A stretch of 64,000 nt of DNA. Origin: Paracoccus aestuariivivens. GTDB taxonomy: Bacteria; Pseudomonadota; Alphaproteobacteria; Rhodobacterales; Rhodobacteraceae. The DNA is taken from contig NZ_WMIE01000005.1 of the NCBI RefSeq assembly GCF_009711225.1, forward strand, positions 180,240 to 244,239, given 5' to 3'. This document shows positions 33,881 through 42,723 of the stretch, in pieces. The translations under genes were made by a program, and so were the position numbers. The notes beneath the pieces were generated by a model. That model searched no databases and was not told the origin of the DNA. It saw nothing but the letters and a program-made list of their open reading frames with translations. Position 1 is the stretch's first letter. Every line of letters begins with the position of its first letter.

Positions 33881-35143
33881 ATGGCGAACCGAAACGATCA
33901 TCCGACGGCCGCAGAGCCGAAATGGAACATTGTCGGTCCGGGTCTTGTCGTGGCTGCGACAGGTGTCGGTGCCGCGGATCTGATCGCAACCACCGTTGCT
34001 GGCAGCAAATATGGCTACGCCCTGCTTTGGGCGGTCATTGCGGGCTGCATCATGAAAGTCATCCTTGTCGAGGGCGCGGGCCGTTACAGCCTTGCCACCG
34101 GCAATACCATCTTCGAAGGCTGGAGTAGCCTTGGCCGTTGGACCCATTGGTATTTCGGCCCCTATATCGTCATCTGGGGCTTCGTTTACGGTGCTGCCGC
34201 CATGGCAGGAACAGGACTAGCGCTGTATTCGCTGTTCCCGTTCCTCAGCGTCGCTGTCTGGGGCATCCTGTCGGGGCTGGCGGGCCTCGCACTGGTCTGG
34301 TCGGGCCGCTATGATCTGTTCGAGAAAGTCCTGACCGTGATGGTCGTGCTGATGTTCGTCACGATGATCGTCGCTGCGGCCTGCACCTTGCCCAATCTGG
34401 GCGAGATCCTGACCGGTCTGGTTCCGACGATCCCGCAAGGCGCGATGATCAACGTCCTTAGTGTCGCAGGTGGCGTCGGCGGCACGATCACCCTTGCCGC
34501 CTATGGCTATTGGCTGCGTGAAAAGGGTTGGACCACGCCGCGCTTCATGCGGGTCATGCGTCTGGATAACGGCATCGCCTATCTGGTGACGGGCCTGTTC
34601 GTGATTGCGACGCTGATTGTCGGCGCCGAGCTGCTGCACTCTGCCGGAATTGCCATTGGCGGAGGCGATCAGGGCATGGTCGATCTGGCCGGTGTGTTGG
34701 GCGAGCGTTACGGCACCTTCATGAGCAAGCTGTTCCTGCTGGGCTTCTTTGCGGCCTCGATGAGCTCGCTCGTCGGCGTCTGGAACGGGGTCAGCCTGAT
34801 GTTTGCCGATTTCGCCGGCCATGTTCAGGGCAAACCGCATGACCATCCCGACCGCTTGGCGGGTGGCCGTTACTACAAGGCCTATATCTTCTGGCTGACG
34901 GTTCCGCCGATGGCGATGATGTTCCTTGGCAAGCCGGTCTATCTGATTCTGGCTTACGGGGTGCTGGGCTCGTTGTTCATGCCGTTCATGGCGATCACCC
35001 TGCTGTGGATCCTGAACACCGACCGCGTTCCCGCCCAATGGCGCAACAAACCTCTGACCAACCTGATGCTGGTAATCTGTGCGCTGGCCTTCCTCGCGCT
35101 GGCCGTGAACGAACTTTACACCCGGCTTTCGGGTCTGTTCTGA
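33881..35143 (+). CDS. Divergent Nramp-family transporter lacking the DPGN motif
   Basis: Integral membrane protein of 420 residues with about eleven helices and the Nramp fold (GPGLVVAATG start, AGSKYGYALLW after helix 1). Where classical Nramp proteins have the metal-binding DPGN in helix 1, this has GAAD. Where helix 6 has MPH, this has GGTITLAAYGYW. The usual transition-metal site is therefore missing, and the substrate may be a different ion or something else. GAGGAGG precedes ATG. It converges with the thiamine operon and shares a terminator. Confidence 0.8.
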   Translation: MANRNDHPTAAEPKWNIVGPGLVVAATGVGAADLIATTVAGSKYGYALLWAVIAGCIMKVILVEGAGRYSLATGNTIFEGWSSLGRWTHWYFGPYIVIWGFVYGAAAMAGTGLALYSLFPFLSVAVWGILSGLAGLALVWSGRYDLFEKVLTVMVVLMFVTMIVAAACTLPNLGEILTGLVPTIPQGAMINVLSVAGGVGGTITLAAYGYWLREKGWTTPRFMRVMRLDNGIAYLVTGLFVIATLIVGAELLHSAGIAIGGGDQGMVDLAGVLGERYGTFMSKLFLLGFFAASMSSLVGVWNGVSLMFADFAGHVQGKPHDHPDRLAGGRYYKAYIFWLTVPPMAMMFLGKPVYLILAYGVLGSLFMPFMAITLLWILNTDRVPAQWRNKPLTNLMLVICALAFLALAVNELYTRLSGLF

Positions 35144-35151
35144 AACTGATC

Positions 35152-35179
35152 GCTGCGCCCCGACCGGATGGGGCGCAGC
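35152..35179. terminator. Terminator between Nramp-like gene and thiamine operon
   Basis: GCTGCGCCCC and GGGGCGCAGC form a perfect ten-base stem around GACCGGAT, between convergent genes. ATTTC follows on the plus strand. It can serve both transcripts. Confidence 0.7.
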
Positions 35180-35182
35180 ATT

Positions 35183-35914
35183 TCAAACCGCGTAGCGCCG
35201 CCAGAGCCGCGCCACAGCGATCGCGACCAGACGCGCGAAAACGACCGTCATCACCGATAGAACCAGCAACGCGGCAAAGACCAGATCGGTCTTCATCCGT
35301 CCGTTGGCGTGGATCATCAGCGCACCAAGGCCACGCGCGCCTCCGACCCATTCGCCGATGACCGCACCGATGGGCGCGTAGACTGCTGCCAGCCGCAACC
35401 CCGTCGCCAGATAGGGCAAGGCGGCAGGAATGCGCAGATGGCGCATGATCCGGCCGCGTGAGGCCCCCATGACCTGTGCCAGGTCCAGCGCGGCCTGTGG
35501 CGTCCGGGCCAGCCCGTCCAGAAATGCCGAACAGACCGGAAAGAACACGATCAACACCGTCACCGCGATCTTGGGGGCCATGCCGAAACCCAGCCACAGG
35601 GTCAGGATTGGCGCCAGCGCGAATACCGGAATTGTCTGGCTGAATGTCAGGATCGGGCGCAGCACAGCCGTCAGCTTAGCCGAGAAGCCCATCGCGACGG
35701 CCAGCGCCGCCCCAAGCGCCGAGCCAAGGACGAAGCCCAGTGCAACCTCGGCTAAGGTGTAACCGGCATGGCGGGTGATCTCGGCGCGGTTGATCCATAG
35801 CGCCTCGGCGACGGATATGGGCGAGGGCAGCAGGAATGGCGGCATTCCAGCCAGCCAGATCACGCCCTGCCACAGCGCAAGGACGGTGACGATCAAGGCA
35901 AGGACCGTCCTCAT
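35183..35914 (-). CDS. thiX: Thiamine-precursor (HMP) ABC transporter permease
   Basis: Permease of the SsuC/TauC family, 243 residues with about six helices and the EAA loop (MGASRGRIMRHLRIPAALPYLATGLRLAA). Position after tenA and thiZ in a riboswitch-controlled operon points to uptake of hydroxymethylpyrimidine or its formyl-amino relative. It is the last gene of the operon; its start overlaps thiZ. Confidence 0.85.
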   Translation of the reverse strand: MRTVLALIVTVLALWQGVIWLAGMPPFLLPSPISVAEALWINRAEITRHAGYTLAEVALGFVLGSALGAALAVAMGFSAKLTAVLRPILTFSQTIPVFALAPILTLWLGFGMAPKIAVTVLIVFFPVCSAFLDGLARTPQAALDLAQVMGASRGRIMRHLRIPAALPYLATGLRLAAVYAPIGAVIGEWVGGARGLGALMIHANGRMKTDLVFAALLVLSVMTVVFARLVAIAVARLWRRYAV

Positions 35915-36615
35915 GCCATCATCCCCCGCATCAGATCGGCCTGAAGGGCCAGAACCTCGGGCGCGTCATAGGGGCGGGCGGCGGCATCGGGACGTCGGGT
36001 CGGGACAGACCATTCGGTCAGACCATCCTCGCGCAAAAGCACGATGCGGTCGCCCAGACGGGCGGCCTCGGCGGGGTCGTGCGTGACCAGAAGTACGGTG
36101 CGGCCGTCCAGCAAGTGCGCAGAAAGATCCTGCATCTGGGCCCGCGTCCGCGCATCCAGCGCCGAGAACGGCTCGTCCAGCAGGACCAGAGGCCGGTCCT
36201 CGAACAGGGTCCGCGCAAGGGCCACGCGCTGGCGCTGCCCTCCTGACAGGTTCGAGGGAAGGTGATGGGCACGGTCGGCCAGACCGACTGCCTTGATCAG
36301 AGTTTCGGCGCGGGCCGGATCTGGGTTTTCGCCGCGCAGCCTTGCCCCCAGCGTGACGTTGCCCGTCACATCCAGCCAGCCGATCAGGCCGGGGTCTTGG
36401 GCCATGAGGGCGACGGGGCGGTTGGTTTCCACCCGCCCTTCGAAGCGCGCGCCGGTTTCCAGCCCCGCGATCAGCCGCAGGATGGTGGATTTGCCCACCC
36501 CCGACGGCCCCAGAAGACAGGTCCATCCCGTCGTGCCCAGTTCCAGATCGACCGGCGCGAACAGGGCGGTGTCGCCCACCCAAGCCCGCCCACGGACAAT
36601 CGCGGCGGCGCTCAT
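35911..36615 (-). CDS. thiZ: Thiamine-precursor (HMP) ABC transporter ATPase
   Basis: ATPase with Walker A GPSGVGKST, signature LSGGQRQRVALARTL, Walker B LVLLDEPFSALD and H-loop VTHDPAEAA. It has 234 residues. Its start and stop overlap tenA and thiX. The function is inferred from operon context and similarity to SsuB/TauB-type ATPases. Confidence 0.87.
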   Translation of the reverse strand: MSAAAIVRGRAWVGDTALFAPVDLELGTTGWTCLLGPSGVGKSTILRLIAGLETGARFEGRVETNRPVALMAQDPGLIGWLDVTGNVTLGARLRGENPDPARAETLIKAVGLADRAHHLPSNLSGGQRQRVALARTLFEDRPLVLLDEPFSALDARTRAQMQDLSAHLLDGRTVLLVTHDPAEAARLGDRIVLLREDGLTEWSVPTRRPDAAARPYDAPEVLALQADLMRGMMA

Positions 36616-37283
36616 GCGCGGCCCAGATCCCAGAACGCGACCTCCAGCCTTGTGGCGGTGGCGAAGCGTTTGGTCAGCATGGCCCAGCGAGGGCTGGCTT
36701 CAGGCTGGTTGCCCAGACGTTTGCGGATCGCGCTATCCAGCAACGCGCCCGCCTCGGCACAGGCGGTCTGGTAGTCTGCGCCAGCATAGGTATCGATCCA
36801 TTCGCGATAGGGTGTGTCCGGCACACAGTCGCGCGCCAGCCGCAAGCCGATCTCGCCATAGCCCAGCACGCAGGGCATCAGCGCGGCCAGCAGGTCCAGA
36901 AAATCGCCCGACAGGCCCGCATCCATGACGTATCGCGTATAGGCGATATTGGTCATGGCCTCGGGCGTGTTGACCATCGCCTCGATATCGATTCCGGCGG
37001 CAGAGCAGGTCTGGACATGCAGCGACATCTCGTGGTCGAGCAAGGTGTGGACCGTGGCCGAACAGGCGCGCATCTCGTCCAGATCGCCCGCCTTGACCAC
37101 CGCCAAAGCCCATGCGCGGGAAAAGTTGATCAGGAACAGATAGTCCTGCACCAAATAGGTCAGGAAATCGGCGCGGGGCAACGTCCCGTCGCGCAATCCT
37201 TCGACAAAGGGGTGGTGGGTATAGGCGTCCCAATCGGGTTGGGACGCCTGACGCCATAGCTCGAATGCCTGACCGTAGCTCAC
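36612..37283 (-). CDS. tenA: Aminopyrimidine aminohydrolase / thiaminase II TenA
   Basis: Releases hydroxymethylpyrimidine from degraded thiamine for reuse. FELWRQASQPDWDAYTHHPFVEGLRDGTL, FLTYLVQDYLFLINFSRAWA, the Cys-containing LMPCVLGYGEIG and the C-terminal REWIDTYAGADYQ are typical TenA motifs. GTG 37283 (VSYGQAF) is the start, overlapping the thiY stop as GTGA, giving 223 residues. A longer upstream extension is not family-like. Confidence 0.93.
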   Translation of the reverse strand: MSYGQAFELWRQASQPDWDAYTHHPFVEGLRDGTLPRADFLTYLVQDYLFLINFSRAWALAVVKAGDLDEMRACSATVHTLLDHEMSLHVQTCSAAGIDIEAMVNTPEAMTNIAYTRYVMDAGLSGDFLDLLAALMPCVLGYGEIGLRLARDCVPDTPYREWIDTYAGADYQTACAEAGALLDSAIRKRLGNQPEASPRWAMLTKRFATATRLEVAFWDLGRA

Positions 37284-38218
37284 TTTGCACCTACGTCGAT
37301 CGCCAGATCCGATACCGGCAGGACGCTGTCGATCAGTCCGGCTTCCTTCAGGAACGTCTCGAAATGCGCATAGCGGCCCTGATCCAGCGCGGCGGGGCTT
37401 TGCGAAAAGCGGGGCAGGGTTTGCTTCCACGCCTCGGCGTTCAACTCGTCCTTCAGGTCGGGCGCAGTGCCCGAGAACAGTTCCCATGCCTCGTCAGGGT
37501 GGTTGACCATGTATTGCGCGCCACGCTCGACCGCGTGCAGGAAACGGGCGGTGCGTTCGGTGTCCAGAGTGGCGGGGTTCGCGACGAAGATCAGTTCGTC
37601 ATAGGTCGGCACGCCTTGCTCCTCGACAAAGAAGCAGCGTCCTTCCGCGCCTTCCAGACGCATCTGGGTCAGTTCGAAATTGCGGTAGCCGCCGATGGTG
37701 GCATCGACCTGACCGGCGATCAGCGACGGCGACAGCGACCAGTTGACGTTGACCATCTCCACATCGGACATGCCCAGCCCCGCGGTTTTCAGGATCTGGC
37801 CGACCAGAGCCTCCTCGACGCCGGAAACCGAATAGCCGATCTTCTTGCCCTTGAGGTCCTCGATCTTCTGGACCGGACCATCGGCCTTGACCATCAGGCA
37901 GTTCAGCGGCGTCGCGATCAGCGTTCCGACGCGTTTCAGCGGCAGCCCCTCGTGGACCTGCAGATGCAGTTGTGGCTGGTAGCTGATCGCGTAATCCGCC
38001 TTGCCGGCCGCGACCAGTTTCGGTGGGTCCGAGGGATCGGCGGGGGCGACGACCTCGACCTCAAGGCCCTCGTCCTTGAAGAAGCCCTTCTCCTGCGCGA
38101 CGATGATGGGGGCGTGGTCGGGGTTCACGAACCAATCCAGCATCAGCGTGACCTTGTCGGCGGCCAATGCGGGTTGAGAGATCAGCGCCAGCAAGGCGGC
38201 GGGGATCAGGTGCTTCAT
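37280..38218 (-). CDS. thiY: Thiamine-precursor (HMP) ABC transporter substrate-binding protein
   Basis: Exported binding protein of the NMT1/THI5-like family, 312 residues, signal to QPALA/AD. VTLMLDWFVNPDHAPIIVAQEKGFFKDEGLEVE and ISYQPQLHLQVHEGLPLKRVGTLIATPLNCLM are characteristic of the pyrimidine-binding ThiY group. ATG 38218 overlaps the thiF stop. Confidence 0.92.
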   Translation of the reverse strand: MKHLIPAALLALISQPALAADKVTLMLDWFVNPDHAPIIVAQEKGFFKDEGLEVEVVAPADPSDPPKLVAAGKADYAISYQPQLHLQVHEGLPLKRVGTLIATPLNCLMVKADGPVQKIEDLKGKKIGYSVSGVEEALVGQILKTAGLGMSDVEMVNVNWSLSPSLIAGQVDATIGGYRNFELTQMRLEGAEGRCFFVEEQGVPTYDELIFVANPATLDTERTARFLHAVERGAQYMVNHPDEAWELFSGTAPDLKDELNAEAWKQTLPRFSQSPAALDQGRYAHFETFLKEAGLIDSVLPVSDLAIDVGAK

Positions 38219-39177
38219 TCCGTGTCGTCTCCAAGAGCCAGAAGGGTGATTTCGCCGCACCATCGGCGGGCAAGCTGGTCGGCCGCGCGCCACGAGCGCA
38301 GGCCAGAGCGGCAGGCCAGCACGATACGTTGGCCCGTTTCGGGAAGGGGTCCGGTTTCGCCATAGCCGGGGATGCGCAGCGCGTCGGGTGTCGCCTTGCG
38401 CGGCGCTTCGTCTTCGGGGCGCAGGTCGATGACCATGTCGCCGTCGCGGATCTGGTCGCGCGCGATGAAGCGCGGGCCGTCGGCCTCGGGGGCGTTGTCA
38501 AAGCGGAATTGGGTGAAACGACCGTTTTCGAGCCGCGTAAACTGACCCAAGAGCGAGGGCGCAAGCCCAAGGATCACCCCCAGCGTCATCTGCGCTTGCA
38601 GGCAACCCAGCATCCCGACAACCGGACCCAACACGCCGGCAGTCGCGCATGTCTGTCCGCTATCGGGCGGATCGGGGAACAGGGCTCGCAGGCTGGGCGC
38701 GGTGCCGCAAAAGCCGCCGACATAGCCAGACATGCCCAAGGCAGAGGCCGAGATCAGCGGCTTGCCGACCGCCAGACATGCATCTGACAGCGTATAACTG
38801 GCGGCGTAGCTGTCGGCGCAATCCAGCACGACATCGGCTTCCCAGACCAGCGCCGGAGCATTGGCCGGTGTCAGTCGATCAACCAGCGCCGTAATTCTGA
38901 CATCGGGGTTCAGCCGAGCGACAGCCTTGGCAGCAGCGCGGACCTTGGGCTTACCAAGATCCTTCATGCGATACAGCGGCTGGCGGTGAAGGTTGGTTTC
39001 CTCGACCAGATCGGGGTCGATCAGGGTGATGCGTCCGATGCCAGCTCCCGCAAGATATTGCAGGGCCGGTACGCCAAGGCCACCGGCTCCGACGATCAGA
39101 ACATGGGCGGAGCCAATCCGTGCCTGCCCGTCGGCTCCGACCTCGGGCAGGATCATCTGGCGGGCAAAGCGGTTCAT
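38215..39177 (-). CDS. thiF: ThiF/MoeB-type adenylyltransferase with C-terminal rhodanese domain
   Basis: Activates the C-terminus of ThiS by adenylation. FARQMILPEVGADGQARIGSAHVLIVGAGGLGVPALQYLAGAG is the ATP-binding region, with DPDLVEETNLHRQ and DCADSYAASYTLSDAC. A rhodanese-like tail follows (about residues 230-320) with the putative active Cys in LACRSGLRSW, so sulfur transfer may be built in. MoeB-like CxxC zinc pairs are not apparent. It has 320 residues; ATG 39177 overlaps the thiE stop. Confidence 0.88.
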   Translation of the reverse strand: MNRFARQMILPEVGADGQARIGSAHVLIVGAGGLGVPALQYLAGAGIGRITLIDPDLVEETNLHRQPLYRMKDLGKPKVRAAAKAVARLNPDVRITALVDRLTPANAPALVWEADVVLDCADSYAASYTLSDACLAVGKPLISASALGMSGYVGGFCGTAPSLRALFPDPPDSGQTCATAGVLGPVVGMLGCLQAQMTLGVILGLAPSLLGQFTRLENGRFTQFRFDNAPEADGPRFIARDQIRDGDMVIDLRPEDEAPRKATPDALRIPGYGETGPLPETGQRIVLACRSGLRSWRAADQLARRWCGEITLLALGDDTE

Positions 39178-39770
39178 GCGGCGACCTTCAGCCATTCGCG
39201 GATGCGGGCCTCGGGGTCGGGGTTCAGGGTGATGTCGGTCACAGCGGATGCGATATCGGCTCCGGCCTCAAACGCCAGCGCGGCGCGTTCGGGCGTCATG
39301 CCCCCGATCGCGACCAGAGGCGTATCACCGACAAGGCGCTTCCATTCGCTTACGCGCTCTAGCCCTTGCTGTTCCCATTTCATCTTCTTCAGGATCGTCG
39401 GCCAGACCGGACCCAGCGCGATATATTCGGGGCCGAAGGACAAGGCGCGGTCGAGTTCCGCATTGTCATGGGTCGAAAGCCCCAGCCGGAGGCCTGCGCG
39501 CCGGATCGCGGTGATGTCGGCCACGTCCAGATCCTCTTGCCCCAGATGGATGAAATCGCAACCCAGATCGATGGCCTCGCGCCAATGGTCATTGACCACC
39601 AGCGTCGCACCATGCTCGCGGCAAAGATCGCGGGCCAGCGTCAGTTCGGCCAACAGGGCCTCGGGCGGCAGGTCCTTGATGCGGATCTGCACCAGCTTGA
39701 CGCCAAGGGGTAAAGCGCGCCTCAGCCAGCCGGTATTGTCGAAGATCGGATAGAAACGGGGAAAGCTCAT
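39174..39770 (-). CDS. thiE: Thiamine phosphate synthase ThiE
   Basis: Joins the pyrimidine and thiazole halves to thiamine phosphate. The TIM-barrel shows [37 protein letters not shown], and the phosphate loop [12 protein letters not shown]. It has 198 residues. The start ATG overlaps the thiG stop and the thiF start overlaps its own stop. Confidence 0.93.
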   Translation of the reverse strand: MSFPRFYPIFDNTGWLRRALPLGVKLVQIRIKDLPPEALLAELTLARDLCREHGATLVVNDHWREAIDLGCDFIHLGQEDLDVADITAIRRAGLRLGLSTHDNAELDRALSFGPEYIALGPVWPTILKKMKWEQQGLERVSEWKRLVGDTPLVAIGGMTPERAALAFEAGADIASAVTDITLNPDPEARIREWLKVAA

Positions 39771-40531
39771 CCAAGCACCGCCATGCCGAATAGGGGGGTC
39801 GAGGGCGCGGCCATATCCCGCGCCTCGATCGGGTTCGCGGCATGAGCCAGTTGGCCTGCCTCGATGGCCAAGGCCATAGCGCGGGCCATGGCGACGGGAT
39901 CGCCCGCCTTGGCGACGGCAGTGTTCAGCAGCACAGCGTCAAAACCAAGCTCCATCGCTTGGGCCGCGTGGCTGGGCAGGCCGATCCCCGCATCGACGAC
40001 CAAAGGCACATCGGGGAAATGCGCGCGCAGACTGCGCAGCCCGTAGGGATTGTTCAGCCCTCGACCCGAGCCGATGGGCGCGCCCCAAGGCATCAGCACC
40101 TCGCAGCCCGCGTCAAGAAGCCGCCCGCAAACGGACAGATCCTCGGTGCAATAGGGAAAGACCTGAAAGCCGTCATCGGCAAGGATCTTCGCGGCCTCGA
40201 CAAGCGCGATCACGTCGGGGCAAAGCGTGTCATCGTCGCGGATGACCTCAAGTTTGATCCAAGGCGTGTCGAACAATTCGCGCGCCATCTGGGCAGTGGT
40301 CACGGCCTCGCGCACGGAGTGGCAACCTGCGGTATTGGGCAGGACGGGAACGCCGAGCCCCTTGATCAAGGCGTGGAAATCCTGACCTTGCCCGCCCTCG
40401 CGGCGCAGGCTGACGGTGGCGATGCCCGCGCCCGAGGCACGGAAGGCCTCGGCCATGATCGCGGGCGAGGGGTATTGCGCCGTGCCCAGCATCAGTGGGC
40501 TTTCGACATGGGTTCCGTAGAATTGCGGCAT
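39767..40531 (-). CDS. thiG: Thiazole synthase ThiG
   Basis: Builds the thiazole ring from deoxyxylulose phosphate, ThiS thiocarboxylate and dehydroglycine from ThiO. The Schiff-base lysine is in [38 protein letters not shown] and [19 protein letters not shown] are typical. It has 254 residues. It starts two bases after the thiS stop region. Confidence 0.95.
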   Translation of the reverse strand: MPQFYGTHVESPLMLGTAQYPSPAIMAEAFRASGAGIATVSLRREGGQGQDFHALIKGLGVPVLPNTAGCHSVREAVTTAQMARELFDTPWIKLEVIRDDDTLCPDVIALVEAAKILADDGFQVFPYCTEDLSVCGRLLDAGCEVLMPWGAPIGSGRGLNNPYGLRSLRAHFPDVPLVVDAGIGLPSHAAQAMELGFDAVLLNTAVAKAGDPVAMARAMALAIEAGQLAHAANPIEARDMAAPSTPLFGMAVLG

Positions 40532-40532
40532 G

Positions 40533-40730
40533 TCAGCCTCCTTGCATGGGGGCGACGACTTCCAACGCGTCCCCGTCCTTGAGCGTAGTCGTGGTCCGGA
40601 TTCCTGCGGGCAGGAAATCTCCGTTCAGCGCGGTGGCCACCTTGGCCTGACCCAAGCCGATCTCGGTCAGCGCCTGCTGCACGGTCGGGCCGTTCAGGTC
40701 GCGCGGAACTCCGTTAAGGGTGATCTTCAT
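40533..40730 (-). CDS. thiS: Sulfur carrier protein ThiS
   Basis: Ubiquitin-like carrier of 65 residues ending in the required Gly-Gly (APMQGG), which is adenylated and thiocarboxylated by Thi[12 protein letters not shown] and [13 protein letters not shown] fit the family. Its 5' end overlaps thiO by 17 bases. Confidence 0.92.
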   Translation of the reverse strand: MKITLNGVPRDLNGPTVQQALTEIGLGQAKVATALNGDFLPAGIRTTTTLKDGDALEVVAPMQGG

Positions 40731-41691
40731 CCATGAACTCCGGTTTCTCGCCCGTGGTGATGTATTCGGCGGCCATGCGGGCTACCGCAGGTGCCAACAG
40801 GTAGCCGTGGCGGTATAGACCATTGGCGAACAGCGTGTTCCCGCGTCGGCGGAGGCGGGGCAGGTTGTCGGGGAAGGCGGGGCGGGCATCCGATCCCAGT
40901 TCAAGGATCTCGGCCTCGGCAAATCCGGGATGCAGCGCATAGGCGGCAGACAGCATTTCGACGGCGGAACGTGCGGTGACGCGGTATTTTCCGCCGGTTT
41001 CAAGCATGGTCGCGCCGATCATGTAGACGCCATCGCCGCGCGGCACGACGTAAAGCGGGATGCGCGGATGCAGCAAACGGACGGTGCGGGTCAGGTTCAC
41101 CTCGGGGCAGCGCAGGACCAGCATCTCGCCGCGAACGCCGCGAAGGTCGGTCAACTCGTCGCGCGCGCTCAGCCCTCGTGCATCCACGACCATGCCGGTC
41201 GGAGCGCCTTCGGCTTCGATCTCGATGCCCTGCTCGGCCAAACGGTCGCGCAGTGTGACCAAAGCCTTGCGCGGATTCAGGTGTGCCTCGGTGCCGAAGA
41301 AAAGTCCCCGCTGGAAGCGGCCATCCAACTCGGGTTCAAGCGTCGAGATCTCGGCTCCGCTGACCGCTTGGTGGGTTTCCGTCATGCGGGCAAAGCGGTC
41401 CAATTCGGCCTTGTCGCGCGAGGGGGCCAGCACCAGCGTCCCGCGATGGGTCACTTCGGCACCGTTGGCCTGCCACCAGCCGATCGCGTCAAGGCCAAGG
41501 CGGACGACGACAGGTTCGGCGCTTTCGGCCTCGCAATAGGGGGCAAGCATCCCGCCAGCCCGCCAACTGCACGCATGCGAGCCGGGTTTTCCGGCGGGGT
41601 CGATAAGGCGTGGACGCAGGCCGCGCGCGGCCAGTTCGGTCGCAATCGCAAGGCCCATAACGCCCGCGCCGAGAATGGTGATTTGGGTCAT
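40714..41691 (-). CDS. thiO: Glycine oxidase ThiO
   Basis: FAD enzyme that oxidises glycine to the imine needed by ThiG. The FAD motif ITILGAGVMGLAIATELAARG is at the N-terminus. ACSWRAGGMLAPYCEAE and the C-terminal NTLFANGLYRHGYLLAPAVA are typical of ThiO. ATG 41691 overlaps the thiD stop and gives 325 residues. The frame is open further upstream, but this is the only start with family-like sequence. Confidence 0.93.
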   Translation of the reverse strand: MTQITILGAGVMGLAIATELAARGLRPRLIDPAGKPGSHACSWRAGGMLAPYCEAESAEPVVVRLGLDAIGWWQANGAEVTHRGTLVLAPSRDKAELDRFARMTETHQAVSGAEISTLEPELDGRFQRGLFFGTEAHLNPRKALVTLRDRLAEQGIEIEAEGAPTGMVVDARGLSARDELTDLRGVRGEMLVLRCPEVNLTRTVRLLHPRIPLYVVPRGDGVYMIGATMLETGGKYRVTARSAVEMLSAAYALHPGFAEAEILELGSDARPAFPDNLPRLRRRGNTLFANGLYRHGYLLAPAVARMAAEYITTGEKPEFMDEDHP

Positions 41692-42503
41692 GATTTCCCC
41701 CATAGCTCGTGGAAGTGGTGGACCGGGCCATGGCCCAGCCCGACCGCCAGTTCGTCGGCGGCGGCAATGGCACCCTGTAACCAGCGATGCGCGTTCGTGA
41801 CGGCCTCGGTGACGGTCTGGCCCGAAGCCAGTCCGGCGGCGATGGCGGATGACAACGAGCATCCGGTGCCGTGAGTGTTGCGCGTGATTTGGCGCGCAAC
41901 GGAAAGGGTCAAGGGTGTCGGTCCGATCAGAAGGTCGGTGCAAACCTCGCCCGAGGCATGTCCGCCCTTCATCAGGACATAGGTCGCGCCAAGCGCCCGC
42001 AGCGCCTCGCCTTGTTCGGCCAGTTGTTCCGGCGTTTCGGCGGGCGCACATTCCAGCAGCCGCGCGGCTTCGGGTAGGTTCGGGGTCAGGACGGTTGCCA
42101 AAGGGATCAGGCGGTCGCGCAGGGCGGTGACGGCAAGATCCGGCAGCAGTGCATCACCCGATTTCGCGACCATCACGGGATCCAGCACCACGGGAACCGC
42201 ATTGGTGCGCAAATGGGCTTCCAGCCGTTCCGCGACCGTTGTGATGACGTCTGGCCCGCCGACCATGCCGATCTTGACCGCACGCACGTCCAGATCGCCG
42301 AATACCGCGTCGATCTGGGCTGCGACCATCGCGGGGCTGACGGATTCGACTGCGGCCACGGTGCGGGTGTTCTGCGCGGTGATCGCCGTGATCACGGATG
42401 CGCCATAGACCTCCATAGCCGAAAAGCTTTTCAGGTCCGCCTGAATACCTGCGCCGCCGCCACTGTCCGAACCGGCAATGGTCAGTGCGATGGGATGAGA
42501 CAT
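41688..42503 (-). CDS. thiD: Hydroxymethylpyrimidine/phosphomethylpyrimidine kinase ThiD
   Basis: Phosphorylates hydroxymethylpyrimidine twice. ALTIAGSDSGGGAGIQADLK, VITAITAQNT, VLDPVMVAKSGD and the anion hole NTHGTGCSLSSAIAA are classic. It has 271 residues and is the first gene behind the TPP riboswitch. A hairpin covers the region just before its ATG. Confidence 0.96.
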   Translation of the reverse strand: MSHPIALTIAGSDSGGGAGIQADLKSFSAMEVYGASVITAITAQNTRTVAAVESVSPAMVAAQIDAVFGDLDVRAVKIGMVGGPDVITTVAERLEAHLRTNAVPVVLDPVMVAKSGDALLPDLAVTALRDRLIPLATVLTPNLPEAARLLECAPAETPEQLAEQGEALRALGATYVLMKGGHASGEVCTDLLIGPTPLTLSVARQITRNTHGTGCSLSSAIAAGLASGQTVTEAVTNAHRWLQGAIAAADELAVGLGHGPVHHFHELWGKS

Positions 42504-42505
42504 GG

Positions 42506-42527
42506 CCCGCCTTTCATCAAAAGCGGG
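42506..42527 (-). promoter_or_regulatory. Hairpin covering the thiD ribosome-binding site
   Basis: On the minus strand CCCGCTTT pairs with AAAGGCGGG (one bulge), three bases before the thiD ATG. The right arm holds the AAAGG ribosome-binding site. This looks like a translation-blocking expression platform for the riboswitch upstream. Confidence 0.6.
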
Positions 42528-42584
42528 TCAGGCAGTTCGGGGGATATGCGCCGATTATGGCCAAGGATGGCCCGAATGCGGCAC

Positions 42585-42673
42585 TCTACCCTTCCCTACG
42601 CCGGCATGACCCGGATCAGGTTCGATGGGTCGGTGCCTTGCACCTCTCAGCCCCGTCGCGGGACTCCCCAAGT
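42585..42673 (-). promoter_or_regulatory. TPP riboswitch (THI element)
   Basis: The minus strand carries the conserved blocks GGGGAGTCC, GGGGCTGAGAGG, CCGACCC, GAACCTGATCCGGGT, and ATGCCGGCGTAGGGAAGG in the right order for the thiamine pyrophosphate aptamer. It precedes thiD by about 80 bases and should lower expression of the whole thi operon when TPP is plentiful. Confidence 0.95.
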
Positions 42674-42723
42674 GTAGAAATTGTGCTGATAATCTAAGGC
42701 CAGCCGGCGCGACCCGCAAGAGG

